Positions 14,276-20,108 of a stretch of 20,108 nucleotides of DNA are shown one piece after another; the stretch's first letter is position 1; each line of letters starts with the position of its first letter. Under the pieces are notes generated by a model, which was not told the origin of the DNA, made no database searches, and saw only the letters and a program-made list of their open reading frames with translations. Source of the DNA: a virus; IMG/VR virus record IMGVR_UViG_3300025674_000518, positions 1-20,108 of that record. One strand, written 5' to 3'. A program made the position numbers and the translations under genes.

Positions 14276-16191
14276 TGGGGCGAATTCGCAGCCCGATCAG
14301 TAATATCTGCCATGAGCGGATTGTAGACGATTGCCCGGAACAGGCACTGGTGCCGGCGGAAACGACGTGTGACAAGCTGGATGTCATGTTTGTCGTGGGT
14401 CGCAATGATCCGTCATTGTATACCGGCCTGAAAAACGGAATGAAGCTGTTTGCTGATGACATTGCAGACAGCACGACGGACTACCAACTTGGCCTGATCG
14501 TGGTCGATTATCTGGGAGTGGTTACCGAAGAACAGTCATTCAGCCTGAACAATGCCACCGCGTTCAAAACGACGATTGACGGGTTATCTGACGGGACCAA
14601 CACCGGGACAGCACGCGACATCAATGGCGGTTTAGAGGATGCGGTTGCAGCGAGCGGATGGCGGTCAGATCCGACTGTGCGGAAGTATATTTTCTTCGTC
14701 GATGACTTTTTGCCTGGCGGAAACAATGACACATATTCGACGACTGACGAAAACGAATTCCTAACAGCTGCCACGAATGGGGCTGCGTCGGACATCATCA
14801 CCAGTACGATCTATCTCGGGTCTGGTTTCCGCTCAGACAGTCACACAACTGAAGCTCGCAGGATCTACGGTCAGGCTGCCACGAATGGCGGTGGAGTGTT
14901 CCGGGACTTCATCGGGACGCTGGACTTCGGGGCGATCTTTCGCGAAGTGCTGGACGCCCTGTGTAATTCGGACGGTGGCACAGATGGCGACGGATACACG
15001 TCAACAAGTCACCTGCACTGCTGCAAAACGGCGGTGTGTCGCCTGTGTCTACTGCATGAGTGTTACGAAACGGACCATAGCTCATTCGCGTTGTGGAGTG
15101 ATGCGGAAGGGGCGTACACGGGCACGATCAACGGCTCGACGTTTCGCGGGTACTGGGCGGTCAGGACTAATTGCTATTTTTTCGTTGAGATCGATGGCGT
15201 CATTGTCGGAGTCTGGCCTCAGTGTCCGGCCTACGGTGAAACGGGGCAGGATTGCAAGGATCTCGAAGGCACCATTGAAGATGTGGTGACCGGAACGTAT
15301 GACGACGAATGTTCTGGCACGTTTACGTTCTGGACGTACAAGCCACAGCGGTTGCGGCGTCGGAATCCTGAGTACGATGGGTGCTCCGAATACTACTGCG
15401 GGACCGTGGATTGTACCTGCCGTCAGTTGTGTGCCACGATCGCGAGAAATTCGCAGGGTGCCATCTGGGATGATTGCCTTGTGCAAGGAATCATGGACTG
15501 GGACGGTGAGGGTCCGTGTGATCTCGGGTGGGCGTTGGCTCGCTGGTCTGGCTCGTTTCAATGCAGCGATGACACCTATGATATCACAGCGACATTGACG
15601 CATCAGGAAAACCAGTACACGGGCGAATCGGAATGCCTGCTGACGATCAACGCGACGGAATACGGTGGCGGAGAATACGAGTGCAGCGAAGTCATAACAG
15701 ACGCACATTCCGGGCTATTCGTGACGTGTGAAATTGATCTGGGTGATTACACGACACTGACGATCACGCTGCAATGTCTGATTTGCGGCACATGCCAGAC
15801 ACCACCGGGACAGCTTGAGTGCTGCGACTTTGCATCCATCGGGAAAAACTGCCCGGATAATTCGACGGTCCTATTGTGTGGCGGTAGCGTCGATGTGCTG
15901 ATTGCGGGTGATGCGTGTGCAGAATGGCAGGGATCTGGTTCAGTCGGTGCGGCGAATCTGGACATCAGCATCAACTGTCAGCCAGCACTCGGACAGGCGA
16001 ACGGACTGGGCGATTATGAGCTGAGTCTAAACTGCAACAATACCGGGCCATTCCCAGTGTACGCTTATGCAGACTTCATATCCTGTGATCCATTCGTGGT
16101 GATTTGGACACTTGATTTCGACTGTGTTGGAGTCTGCGAAGGCGAGATTCAAGTGGTAATGACAGGCGACGGGGGGGATCTGCCACCATGA
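14272..16191 (+). CDS. Cysteine-rich tail protein with degenerate von Willebrand A-like domain
   Basis: 639 residues. Residues 34-230 look like a vWA domain. KLDVMFVVGRND (35-46) sits where strand 1 and the metal site would be, TARDINGGLEDAVAAS (113-128) where the second metal loop would be, and KYIFFVDD (138-145) is strand 4. The DxSxS metal motif reads G43-x-N45-x-P47, so metal-dependent binding is probably lost. From 231 to the end there are 34 cysteines (37 in all) spread over beta-rich modules such as FALWSDAEGAYTGTINGSTF and DITATLTHQENQYTGESECL. Cysteine pairs and CxC/CxxC clusters occur at 248-262, 366-383 and 506-527. Position after the tail proteins and this architecture suggest a tail fibre or receptor-binding protein. 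GAGGTGG (14264-14270) favours either ATG 14272 or the adjacent ATG 14275. Confidence 0.62.
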   Translation: MMGRIRSPISNICHERIVDDCPEQALVPAETTCDKLDVMFVVGRNDPSLYTGLKNGMKLFADDIADSTTDYQLGLIVVDYLGVVTEEQSFSLNNATAFKTTIDGLSDGTNTGTARDINGGLEDAVAASGWRSDPTVRKYIFFVDDFLPGGNNDTYSTTDENEFLTAATNGAASDIITSTIYLGSGFRSDSHTTEARRIYGQAATNGGGVFRDFIGTLDFGAIFREVLDALCNSDGGTDGDGYTSTSHLHCCKTAVCRLCLLHECYETDHSSFALWSDAEGAYTGTINGSTFRGYWAVRTNCYFFVEIDGVIVGVWPQCPAYGETGQDCKDLEGTIEDVVTGTYDDECSGTFTFWTYKPQRLRRRNPEYDGCSEYYCGTVDCTCRQLCATIARNSQGAIWDDCLVQGIMDWDGEGPCDLGWALARWSGSFQCSDDTYDITATLTHQENQYTGESECLLTINATEYGGGEYECSEVITDAHSGLFVTCEIDLGDYTTLTITLQCLICGTCQTPPGQLECCDFASIGKNCPDNSTVLLCGGSVDVLIAGDACAEWQGSGSVGAANLDISINCQPALGQANGLGDYELSLNCNNTGPFPVYAYADFISCDPFVVIWTLDFDCVGVCEGEIQVVMTGDGGDLPP

Positions 16192-17435
16192 AGCTATGCA
16201 AGTGTGAACATCACAGCGAATGTCCTGCTGCGATCGTCAAGAGTGCGGAAACGATGCACCTATGCCAGACGAATCCGAAACTGCGGGAGGCATTCATGCA
16301 GAACCGCAACAGCACGCGACCGTCACAGCCTGCACACAATGAGCAACCGGGAACGGTACTGGCTCGAAAGATCGCGTGGATCACTGGCTTGAAAGGCACC
16401 GGCAGTTGCGGATGTAAGAATCTGAAAGCACAGATGGACCGCGAAGGATGCGACTGGTGTGAAGCAAGTCGGGAATTGATCGTCAGCAAGATGATGAAGA
16501 ATGCTGCCCAGCTCGTTACGTTCGCGAATATCGGTGAAGCGGTCGTGAATTCAGCGGTCGGGCGTGCAGCGTGCAAGATGGCGGCGAATGCGTTGCTGAC
16601 ATCAGCGATTGAAACAGCGAGAGCGGAAGCGAATCAGAAACGGAAAGCACGACCGCCACGAGAATTGACGCAGCGTGCGAGACGATATCCGCCATTGTCA
16701 CACAGCCCGACGATTCCGAAAGAACCGCTGCCGTTTACCGGGGAGCCGGAACTGACGCTGATGTTCCACGTCTATCCTCGTGGCGAGGGTTGGCGGTCAC
16801 ATCTGGCAAAAATGGAACCGCAACTGCATCGATTCAAGCGGAAGATTCTTGGTGTGGCGTATGATCGCGATACCTATTCCGTGGATGATACGGTGGCAGC
16901 GTTTGGCGATGGATGGGAAGTATTCACAGCGGAAAACGGAGCAAAGGGAAAGCATCAGAAGGGATTGCGTGAGGTTGCCACGTATCAGCAGATGCTGCCA
17001 ACACTGGACACGGGACCGAATGACGTGACGTTCTGTCTGCACGGGAAGGGATCACAGACTGGCTATGACAAGTCAGATCCGATTCAGTGGTGGATTGATG
17101 CGATGTATTCGACGGTGTACCACAACATCGATGGCGTGATTGATGAGATGCGTAACGGTGCGGCGATCGTTGGTAGCTTTCGGAAACACTCGAAGGATCT
17201 CGGCACGCGACACCGCTGGCATTATTCCGGGACGTATTACGCATTCCGGAACGCGATCACATGCAGCAATGGGTGGCCGAACTTCCGCCAGAAATGGTGG
17301 GGAACAGAAAGCTGGCCGGGGGATCATTTCCCGTTATCGGCGTCTGCCTGCATCTTCGGTGATCGGTGCGGCAATTTGTATCACGTAAATGAACAACCAC
17401 GACAACAACTCGAAAAATGGAAGAAACGAACATGA
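16188..17435 (+). CDS. Glycosyltransferase-like protein with cysteine-rich N-terminus
   Basis: 415 residues in two parts. Residues 1-100 carry CKC and C12 at the start, then GSCGCKNLKAQMDREGCDWC (72-91), a spacing that could bind a metal and that recurs in N-terminal parts of phage tail-linked proteins I know. A basic, Pro-rich linker spans about 148-185. Residues 188-392 resemble the sugar-transferase-like family with YCH-K-G type motifs. They hold LMFHVYPRGEGW (191-202), FCLHGKGS (282-289), IQWWIDAMYSTVYHNIDGVI (299-318), WHYSGTYYAFRNA (344-356) and ESWPGDHFP (374-382). The family is tied to polysaccharide synthesis, but the donor and acceptor are unknown. The start overlaps the tail-protein stop in ATGA, so it is made with the tail genes. 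Confidence 0.6.
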   Translation: MKLCKCEHHSECPAAIVKSAETMHLCQTNPKLREAFMQNRNSTRPSQPAHNEQPGTVLARKIAWITGLKGTGSCGCKNLKAQMDREGCDWCEASRELIVSKMMKNAAQLVTFANIGEAVVNSAVGRAACKMAANALLTSAIETARAEANQKRKARPPRELTQRARRYPPLSHSPTIPKEPLPFTGEPELTLMFHVYPRGEGWRSHLAKMEPQLHRFKRKILGVAYDRDTYSVDDTVAAFGDGWEVFTAENGAKGKHQKGLREVATYQQMLPTLDTGPNDVTFCLHGKGSQTGYDKSDPIQWWIDAMYSTVYHNIDGVIDEMRNGAAIVGSFRKHSKDLGTRHRWHYSGTYYAFRNAITCSNGWPNFRQKWWGTESWPGDHFPLSASACIFGDRCGNLYHVNEQPRQQLEKWKKRT

Positions 17436-17953
17436 AGATCGAACTCGGCGGTGGCCCATTCCCTAAAGGCGACGGGTTTCTGAATGTGGATATGGATGAC
17501 TCATGCGACATCCAGCACAATCTCGACGTGTTTCCGTATCCGTTCGATGATGAATCAGTTGAGGCAGTATACAGTAGTCACTGCCTCGAACATCTAAACG
17601 ATCCGATGCCCGTGTTGATCGAGATTGCACGCATCTGCAAAGTCGGGGCATCAGTGGAGATCAGGGTGCCCGCAATGGGGTCGCCTGTGATGTGGACGTT
17701 TCAGCACAAGCACTGTTTCAGTGCATTGATGGCGGTAGATGCTGATGGTGTATTCGCTGATAGATTTTGGCACGGTCCTCGACGGTTGAAGCTGATACGC
17801 TATCACTTGCAGCCGTCGTGGCACATTCACGAATTCAAGCGTGATTGCCCGCGAGTTGCCAATTTGTTTCCAGATGATCAGCAGATAATGAAATGGATAC
17901 CTGCAACAGCACATGAGACAGTCTTTCATTATGAGGTGCAGGCCAATGTTTGA
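17432..17953 (+). CDS. SAM-dependent methyltransferase-like protein (predicted, sugar-cluster type)
   Basis: 173 residues. IELGGGPFPKGDGFLNVDMD (residues 3-22) is the SAM-binding loop and the following acidic strand. FPYPFDDESVEAVYSSHCLE, then HLNDP, and KVGASVEIRVPA follow in the order seen in Methyltransf_11-like proteins from glycan clusters. The same order occurs in the N-terminal domain of the fusion protein at 7073, so the two are probably related. The ATG at 17432 is preferred over 17417 because it gives an ATGA overlap with the upstream stop and begins exactly at the conserved strand. It overlaps the oxygenase gene by 8 bases. The domain is small, and some proteins of this type lack activity, so catalysis is not certain. 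Confidence 0.72.
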   Translation: MKIELGGGPFPKGDGFLNVDMDDSCDIQHNLDVFPYPFDDESVEAVYSSHCLEHLNDPMPVLIEIARICKVGASVEIRVPAMGSPVMWTFQHKHCFSALMAVDADGVFADRFWHGPRRLKLIRYHLQPSWHIHEFKRDCPRVANLFPDDQQIMKWIPATAHETVFHYEVQANV

Positions 17954-18464
17954 ACAATTCCATGACGTACTACCGGACCACATCCGACAGGCAGCTTTGG
18001 CCACGTTCCCGGATGAATCGTGGGAACATTGGCACCGATACGAAAACGGGAAGTTGGCGACGAAAGATCGCAGCAGGTTTCCGCCAGCGTGTCAGATGGC
18101 AATTGACCTGATTGCAATACGCTGCCCGCCTGCGGATGGATTCTATGATCCGGAGTGCGTGGGGGCAGGTTTGCATTTTATGCCGAGCGGCTGCGAATTA
18201 GGCGAACATCAGGACGCAGCATTTGCGGGTCATCGGGAATGGAGACGTACGGGGAGTCTGGTATACTTCTTAGAGGGTTGTGTCGGCGGTGAATTGATCG
18301 TGGCAGGTGATGTGATTGAACCAGTGGCGAATATGGCGGTGATGTTTTCAGGCAGTCAGTTGCACAGTGTCAACAAAACGCATTCGCCACGTCGTACATT
18401 GAGCCTGTTCAGTTACGTTGAATCGGCAGCAGAGAAAACAACGACAAGAGCACAATTCACCTGA
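17946..18464 (+). CDS. 2-oxoglutarate/Fe(II)-dependent oxygenase
   Basis: 172 residues with a double-stranded beta-helix pattern. LGEHQDAAF supplies the iron-binding HxD (H88, D90). GSLVYFLEG and GGELIVAGDVIEP (114-126) are core strands. FSGSQLHSVNKTHSPRRTLS (134-153) supplies the distal histidine H140 and an arginine (R149/R150) about ten residues later that would bind 2-oxoglutarate. These enzymes hydroxylate proteins, sugars or nucleic acids. Start 17946 has GAGGTG (17933-17938) seven bases upstream; an earlier in-frame ATG at 17913 lacks this. It is the last gene of the second modification cassette. The substrate is unknown; glycan or virion-protein hydroxylation is inferred from context, and phage DNA or host-protein targets remain possible. 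Confidence 0.8.
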   Translation: MFEQFHDVLPDHIRQAALATFPDESWEHWHRYENGKLATKDRSRFPPACQMAIDLIAIRCPPADGFYDPECVGAGLHFMPSGCELGEHQDAAFAGHREWRRTGSLVYFLEGCVGGELIVAGDVIEPVANMAVMFSGSQLHSVNKTHSPRRTLSLFSYVESAAEKTTTRAQFT

Positions 18465-18516
18465 TGGCAATTTGTTACAATAAAAAAACGGTTTACATCT
18501 CTGGTCAACTGTGAAA

Positions 18517-18545
18517 CGCACTCACTGAATAAATCGCACTCAGTG
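18517..18545 (+). repeat. Direct repeat CGCACTCA and overlapping small inverted repeat
   Basis: CGCACTCA occurs at 18517-18524 and 18535-18542. Within it CACTGA (18523-18528) pairs with TCAGTG (18540-18545). The pair lies just upstream of the GGGAG ribosome binding site (18546-18550) of the next gene, so it might bind a regulator or form a weak hairpin. The gap 18465-18559 contains no gene and no convincing promoter. Confidence 0.35.
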
Positions 18546-18559
18546 GGGAGAAATAGGAC

Positions 18560-18832
18560 ATGGAAAATATGGACGGTGCAACAATAGGTGTGATAACCAC
18601 CGTTGCGGGATCGTTAGGAGGGGCGATTGCGGCGTTGTGGAAGCAGTCAACGAAACGGCAGGAATCACTGGAAATTCAGATGACTGCTGAAATTGCAGAC
18701 TGCAAACGGCATCACGCGGAATGCGAAAAGGCCAAGGAAGAAATTCAGGCCGAATTGCGGACGGTAGATGGTCGTTTACAGCGGCTGGAAGGGTTCCTCG
18801 AGGGATCGACGAAAGAATCAGGACCGTCGTAG
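18560..18832 (+). CDS. Small membrane-anchored coiled-coil protein (holin- or spanin-like)
   Basis: 90 residues. One hydrophobic segment at about residues 7-27 (ATIGVITTVAGSLGGAIAAL) is followed by a charged helical region (KQSTKRQESLEIQMTAEIAD to RLQRLEGFLEG) with heptad-like spacing and two cysteines. One N-terminal membrane span plus a coiled coil is the layout of phage i-spanins and of some holin-like proteins, and the end of the tail module is a usual place for lysis genes. No endolysin is visible in the window, so the lysis role is only inferred. The ATG has GGGAG nine bases upstream. It is the last gene before a strong terminator. Confidence 0.6.
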   Translation: MENMDGATIGVITTVAGSLGGAIAALWKQSTKRQESLEIQMTAEIADCKRHHAECEKAKEEIQAELRTVDGRLQRLEGFLEGSTKESGPS

Positions 18833-18888
18833 CTAGGCGTGCGACACGGGACGCCGTAACCTGTTTGGAGGGGAGGTGGTCGCTGCTG

Positions 18889-18925
18889 ACCGTTCGGGCT
18901 GTTAAAGGCTCGGGCGGTTTTTTTT
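18889..18925 (+). terminator. Strong Rho-independent terminator closing the virion operon
   Basis: The 12-base arm 18889-18900 can pair fully (with G-U pairs) to 18907-18918 around a GTTAAA loop, and a run of eight T follows (18918-18925). It lies 57 bases after the last cassette gene and just before a new promoter, so it is the best-supported transcription boundary in the window. Confidence 0.85.
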
Positions 18926-18935
18926 ATTTGCGGGG

Positions 18936-18965
18936 TTGACATTCGCGTGCGGTTTCGCCAATACT
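18936..18965 (+). promoter_or_regulatory. Predicted sigma70-type promoter for the ParB-like gene
   Basis: A perfect TTGACA -35 box (18936-18941) is followed after 18 bases by AATACT (18960-18965), a 4-of-6 match to the -10 consensus. It comes 10 bases after the terminator T-run and reads toward the gene at 19082. That would give a leader of about 110 bases. Confidence 0.6.
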
Positions 18966-19014
18966 GTCCGCGTTGGGACTGCTGCACAATAAGTCTCACA
19001 GTTGAACAACCTCC

Positions 19015-19066
19015 AGCCCCTGACAATGACGCGAAGTGCAGCTCGCTGATTTGCCAGGGGTTTTTT
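19015..19066 (+). terminator. Terminator-like hairpin in the leader of the ParB-like gene
   Basis: CCCCTGACA (19017-19025) pairs with TGCCAGGGG (19052-19060) with one mismatch. The stem is extended by A-U/G-U pairs and followed by TTTTTT (19061-19066). A nested GCGA/TCGC stem lies in the loop. It stands between the promoter and the ribosome binding site GGAG (19070-19073), so it could act as an attenuator rather than an end-of-gene terminator. Confidence 0.55.
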
Positions 19067-19081
19067 CGTGGAGAAAACATT

Positions 19082-19954
19082 GTGAACATGGAAGCAATTA
19101 GCGTACTGCCAATGTCTGTTGATCAGTGGATTTTAGTTCCTGACAATCCACGGCAGCGAGACACAGAGTCACATGCGAAATCAGCAGTGAAAAAGCATCT
19201 TTCGGAATTAAGCCCGGTGCATCGCGTGGTTCACGCAGCGACGATTGATGGTGAGACACCGGCATGCAAGCTGGATGGTCACACGAGGGCGTGGCTGTGG
19301 AAAGTCGACAAGCTGGAGCGTCCAAAGTCAAACACGATGATGGTAATGCTTTACAAGGTAAACGATCTCCGTGAAGCCGGTGAATTGTATACTCATTTTG
19401 ATAATTCGCAGGCAGCGGAAACATCATCAGATAAGTTTTTTGGTGGATGCCGTGAGCAAAACATCCGACTTGAATCAGCTCTACTGAATCGGCTTCAGAT
19501 CAGTAACGCATTGAAATTTGCCACGTCCAAGTGGGGCGGACATAATTTCAGCCATTACGAACTGATCAGTATTTGGAAAAATGAACTGCTTGAGTTGGAT
19601 AGCTGGAACATTTCAAAAGGGAAGCTCAGTAACGCACTGATAAGCGTGGCGTTGCTTTGTATTCATGACAAGCGATATGAGACGAGCATCGTGCGTGAGT
19701 TTTTCCATAACTTCGTGACTGATGCCGGGGTGAAGGAAGGCAAACTTAGGGATGGGGTGCAGGCATTGTCAGAACTGGTTGAACGTAAGAAAAACCAAAG
19801 CTCGCCTAATGGGTGGAAGAATATAACCGACTTGGCAGAACGGGCACTCACCTGCGTCAATATGTATGTTCAAGGTAAAAGGATTAGAAGTGTCCGGCGA
19901 ACGTCTATTGAACCGCTACGGGTTGCAAAAATGGAGTCAATCAACAATGAATGA
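19082..19954 (+). CDS. ParB/sulfiredoxin-like DGHTR domain protein
   Basis: 290 residues if started at the GTG 19082, which has GGAG at 19070-19073 eight bases upstream; ATG 19088 is the alternative. A frame extension back to 18947 starts before the promoter -10 and is rejected. The N-terminal half carries ACKLDGHTRAWLW, with the DGHTR motif in the position of the G-x-HR motif of ParB-like N-terminal domains, after a region containing WILVPDNPRQRD. GELYTHFDNSQAAETSSDKF follows, a stretch I associate with phage and plasmid proteins of this kind. The C-terminal half is helical and unrecognised. Its role is unknown; possibilities are nucleotide- or DNA-dependent regulation of replication or a nuclease-like activity. 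It has its own promoter and terminator-like leader, so it belongs to another transcription unit. Confidence 0.6.
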   Translation: MNMEAISVLPMSVDQWILVPDNPRQRDTESHAKSAVKKHLSELSPVHRVVHAATIDGETPACKLDGHTRAWLWKVDKLERPKSNTMMVMLYKVNDLREAGELYTHFDNSQAAETSSDKFFGGCREQNIRLESALLNRLQISNALKFATSKWGGHNFSHYELISIWKNELLELDSWNISKGKLSNALISVALLCIHDKRYETSIVREFFHNFVTDAGVKEGKLRDGVQALSELVERKKNQSSPNGWKNITDLAERALTCVNMYVQGKRIRSVRRTSIEPLRVAKMESINNE

Positions 19955-20030
19955 ATTACTCATCGACGCGATTCTGGCACTGACAGCCATATACGTTTTA
20001 AGCCTCGGAGCGAAGGAGCGGAAATGCTGA
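19947..20030 (+). CDS. Very small hydrophobic peptide (27 residues)
   Basis: An ATG at 19947 gives MNELLIDAILALTAIYVLSL followed by a basic end GAKERKC. This is a single membrane-helix peptide that overlaps the ParB-like stop by 8 bases. GGAG lies ten bases upstream. The frame ends within the start of the next gene (ATG 20024). The hydrophobic helix and the overlaps at both ends support a real small gene, but the length leaves doubt. Function unknown. Confidence 0.4.
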   Translation: MNELLIDAILALTAIYVLSLGAKERKC

Positions 20031-20108
20031 AAGAAGACTGGCGACCGGACCCGATTCAACGGGCCGAATCAATCATGGCAGACATTGAGCAACTGATTGA
20101 TGAACACG
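20024..20108 (+). CDS. Start of a gene cut by the window edge
   Basis: The ATG at 20024 has a strong AAGGAG (20013-20018) five bases upstream and opens a frame that runs to the end of the window. The 28 visible residues are charged and helical (MLKEDWRPDPIQRAESIMAD, then IEQLIDEH). Too little is present to assign a family. It overlaps the small hydrophobic peptide by 7 bases and belongs to the transcription unit of the ParB-like gene. Confidence 0.6.
   Translation, partial: MLKEDWRPDPIQRAESIMADIEQLIDEH

Noticed and set aside
15082-15708. Minus-strand ORF of 208 codons opposite the cysteine-rich tail protein
   Set aside because: Arg- and Ile-rich shadow frame without a start signal or family resemblance.
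18471-18500. Possible promoter around TTACAAT and TTTACA upstream of the membrane protein
   Set aside because: Neither element has a matching partner box at normal spacing; A/T-rich sequence alone is not enough.
18947-19081. N-terminal extension of the ParB-like protein back to 18947
   Set aside because: It would start upstream of the predicted -10 box and translate through the leader hairpin; the extra 45 residues look unlike coding sequence.
1-20108. tRNA genes, CRISPR array, insertion sequences, attachment sites
   Set aside because: I saw no cloverleaf-like sequence, regularly spaced repeats, transposase motifs or duplicated att-like core.

Overview
The window is the late (virion) region of a tailed double-stranded DNA bacteriophage or prophage with a siphovirus-type, HK97-like plan. 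Every supported gene is on the + strand. Most neighbours touch or overlap by 1 to 43 bases, as in one long structural operon. The order is the standard head-to-tail order: small and large terminase, portal, ClpP-like prohead protease, HK97-fold major capsid protein, putative decoration protein, head-tail connector, head-closure protein, gp10-like neck protein, tail-completion protein, tail tube, two tail-assembly chaperones joined by a programmed -1 frameshift, tape measure, and distal tail proteins. No integrase, lysogeny repressor, endolysin, tRNA or CRISPR array is visible, so free phage versus prophage cannot be settled. The host is uncertain. The cysteine-rich tail proteins and one tail protein family remind me of planctomycete phages and prophages, but that is an impression from memory and cannot be shown from sequence alone.

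Layout: 1-4383 holds packaging, portal and protease. 4384-4554 is a non-coding leader with a strong terminator-like hairpin and a four-segment set of mutually exclusive pairings before the capsid start. 4555-6484 holds the capsid, a terminator and a small beta-rich protein. 6484-8242 is a cassette of an FkbM-like methyltransferase and a methyltransferase-glycosyltransferase fusion, inserted between head genes. 8200-12981 holds the connectors, tail tube, chaperones and a short tape measure. 12981-16191 holds distal tail proteins, ending in a 639-residue protein with a degenerate von Willebrand A-like domain and 37 cysteines. 16188-18464 is a second modification cassette: a glycosyltransferase-like protein with a cysteine-rich N-terminus, a second methyltransferase and a 2-oxoglutarate/Fe(II) oxygenase. 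18560-18832 is a small membrane coiled-coil protein. Then come a strong terminator, a sigma70-type promoter, a second terminator-like leader hairpin, and a ParB-like (DGHTR) gene that opens a new transcription unit running off the right edge.

How the genes fit together: terminase and portal package DNA, and the protease matures a capsid shell built from a protein with a coiled-coil delta domain. The connectors join it to a tail that should be short given the 442-residue tape measure. The least ordinary features are the two sugar/methyl/hydroxyl-modification cassettes embedded in the virion operon, which suggest that the phage decorates its own capsid or tail with glycans, and the RNA-structure-rich leaders in front of the capsid and ParB-like genes, which suggest control by attenuation or by control of ribosome access.
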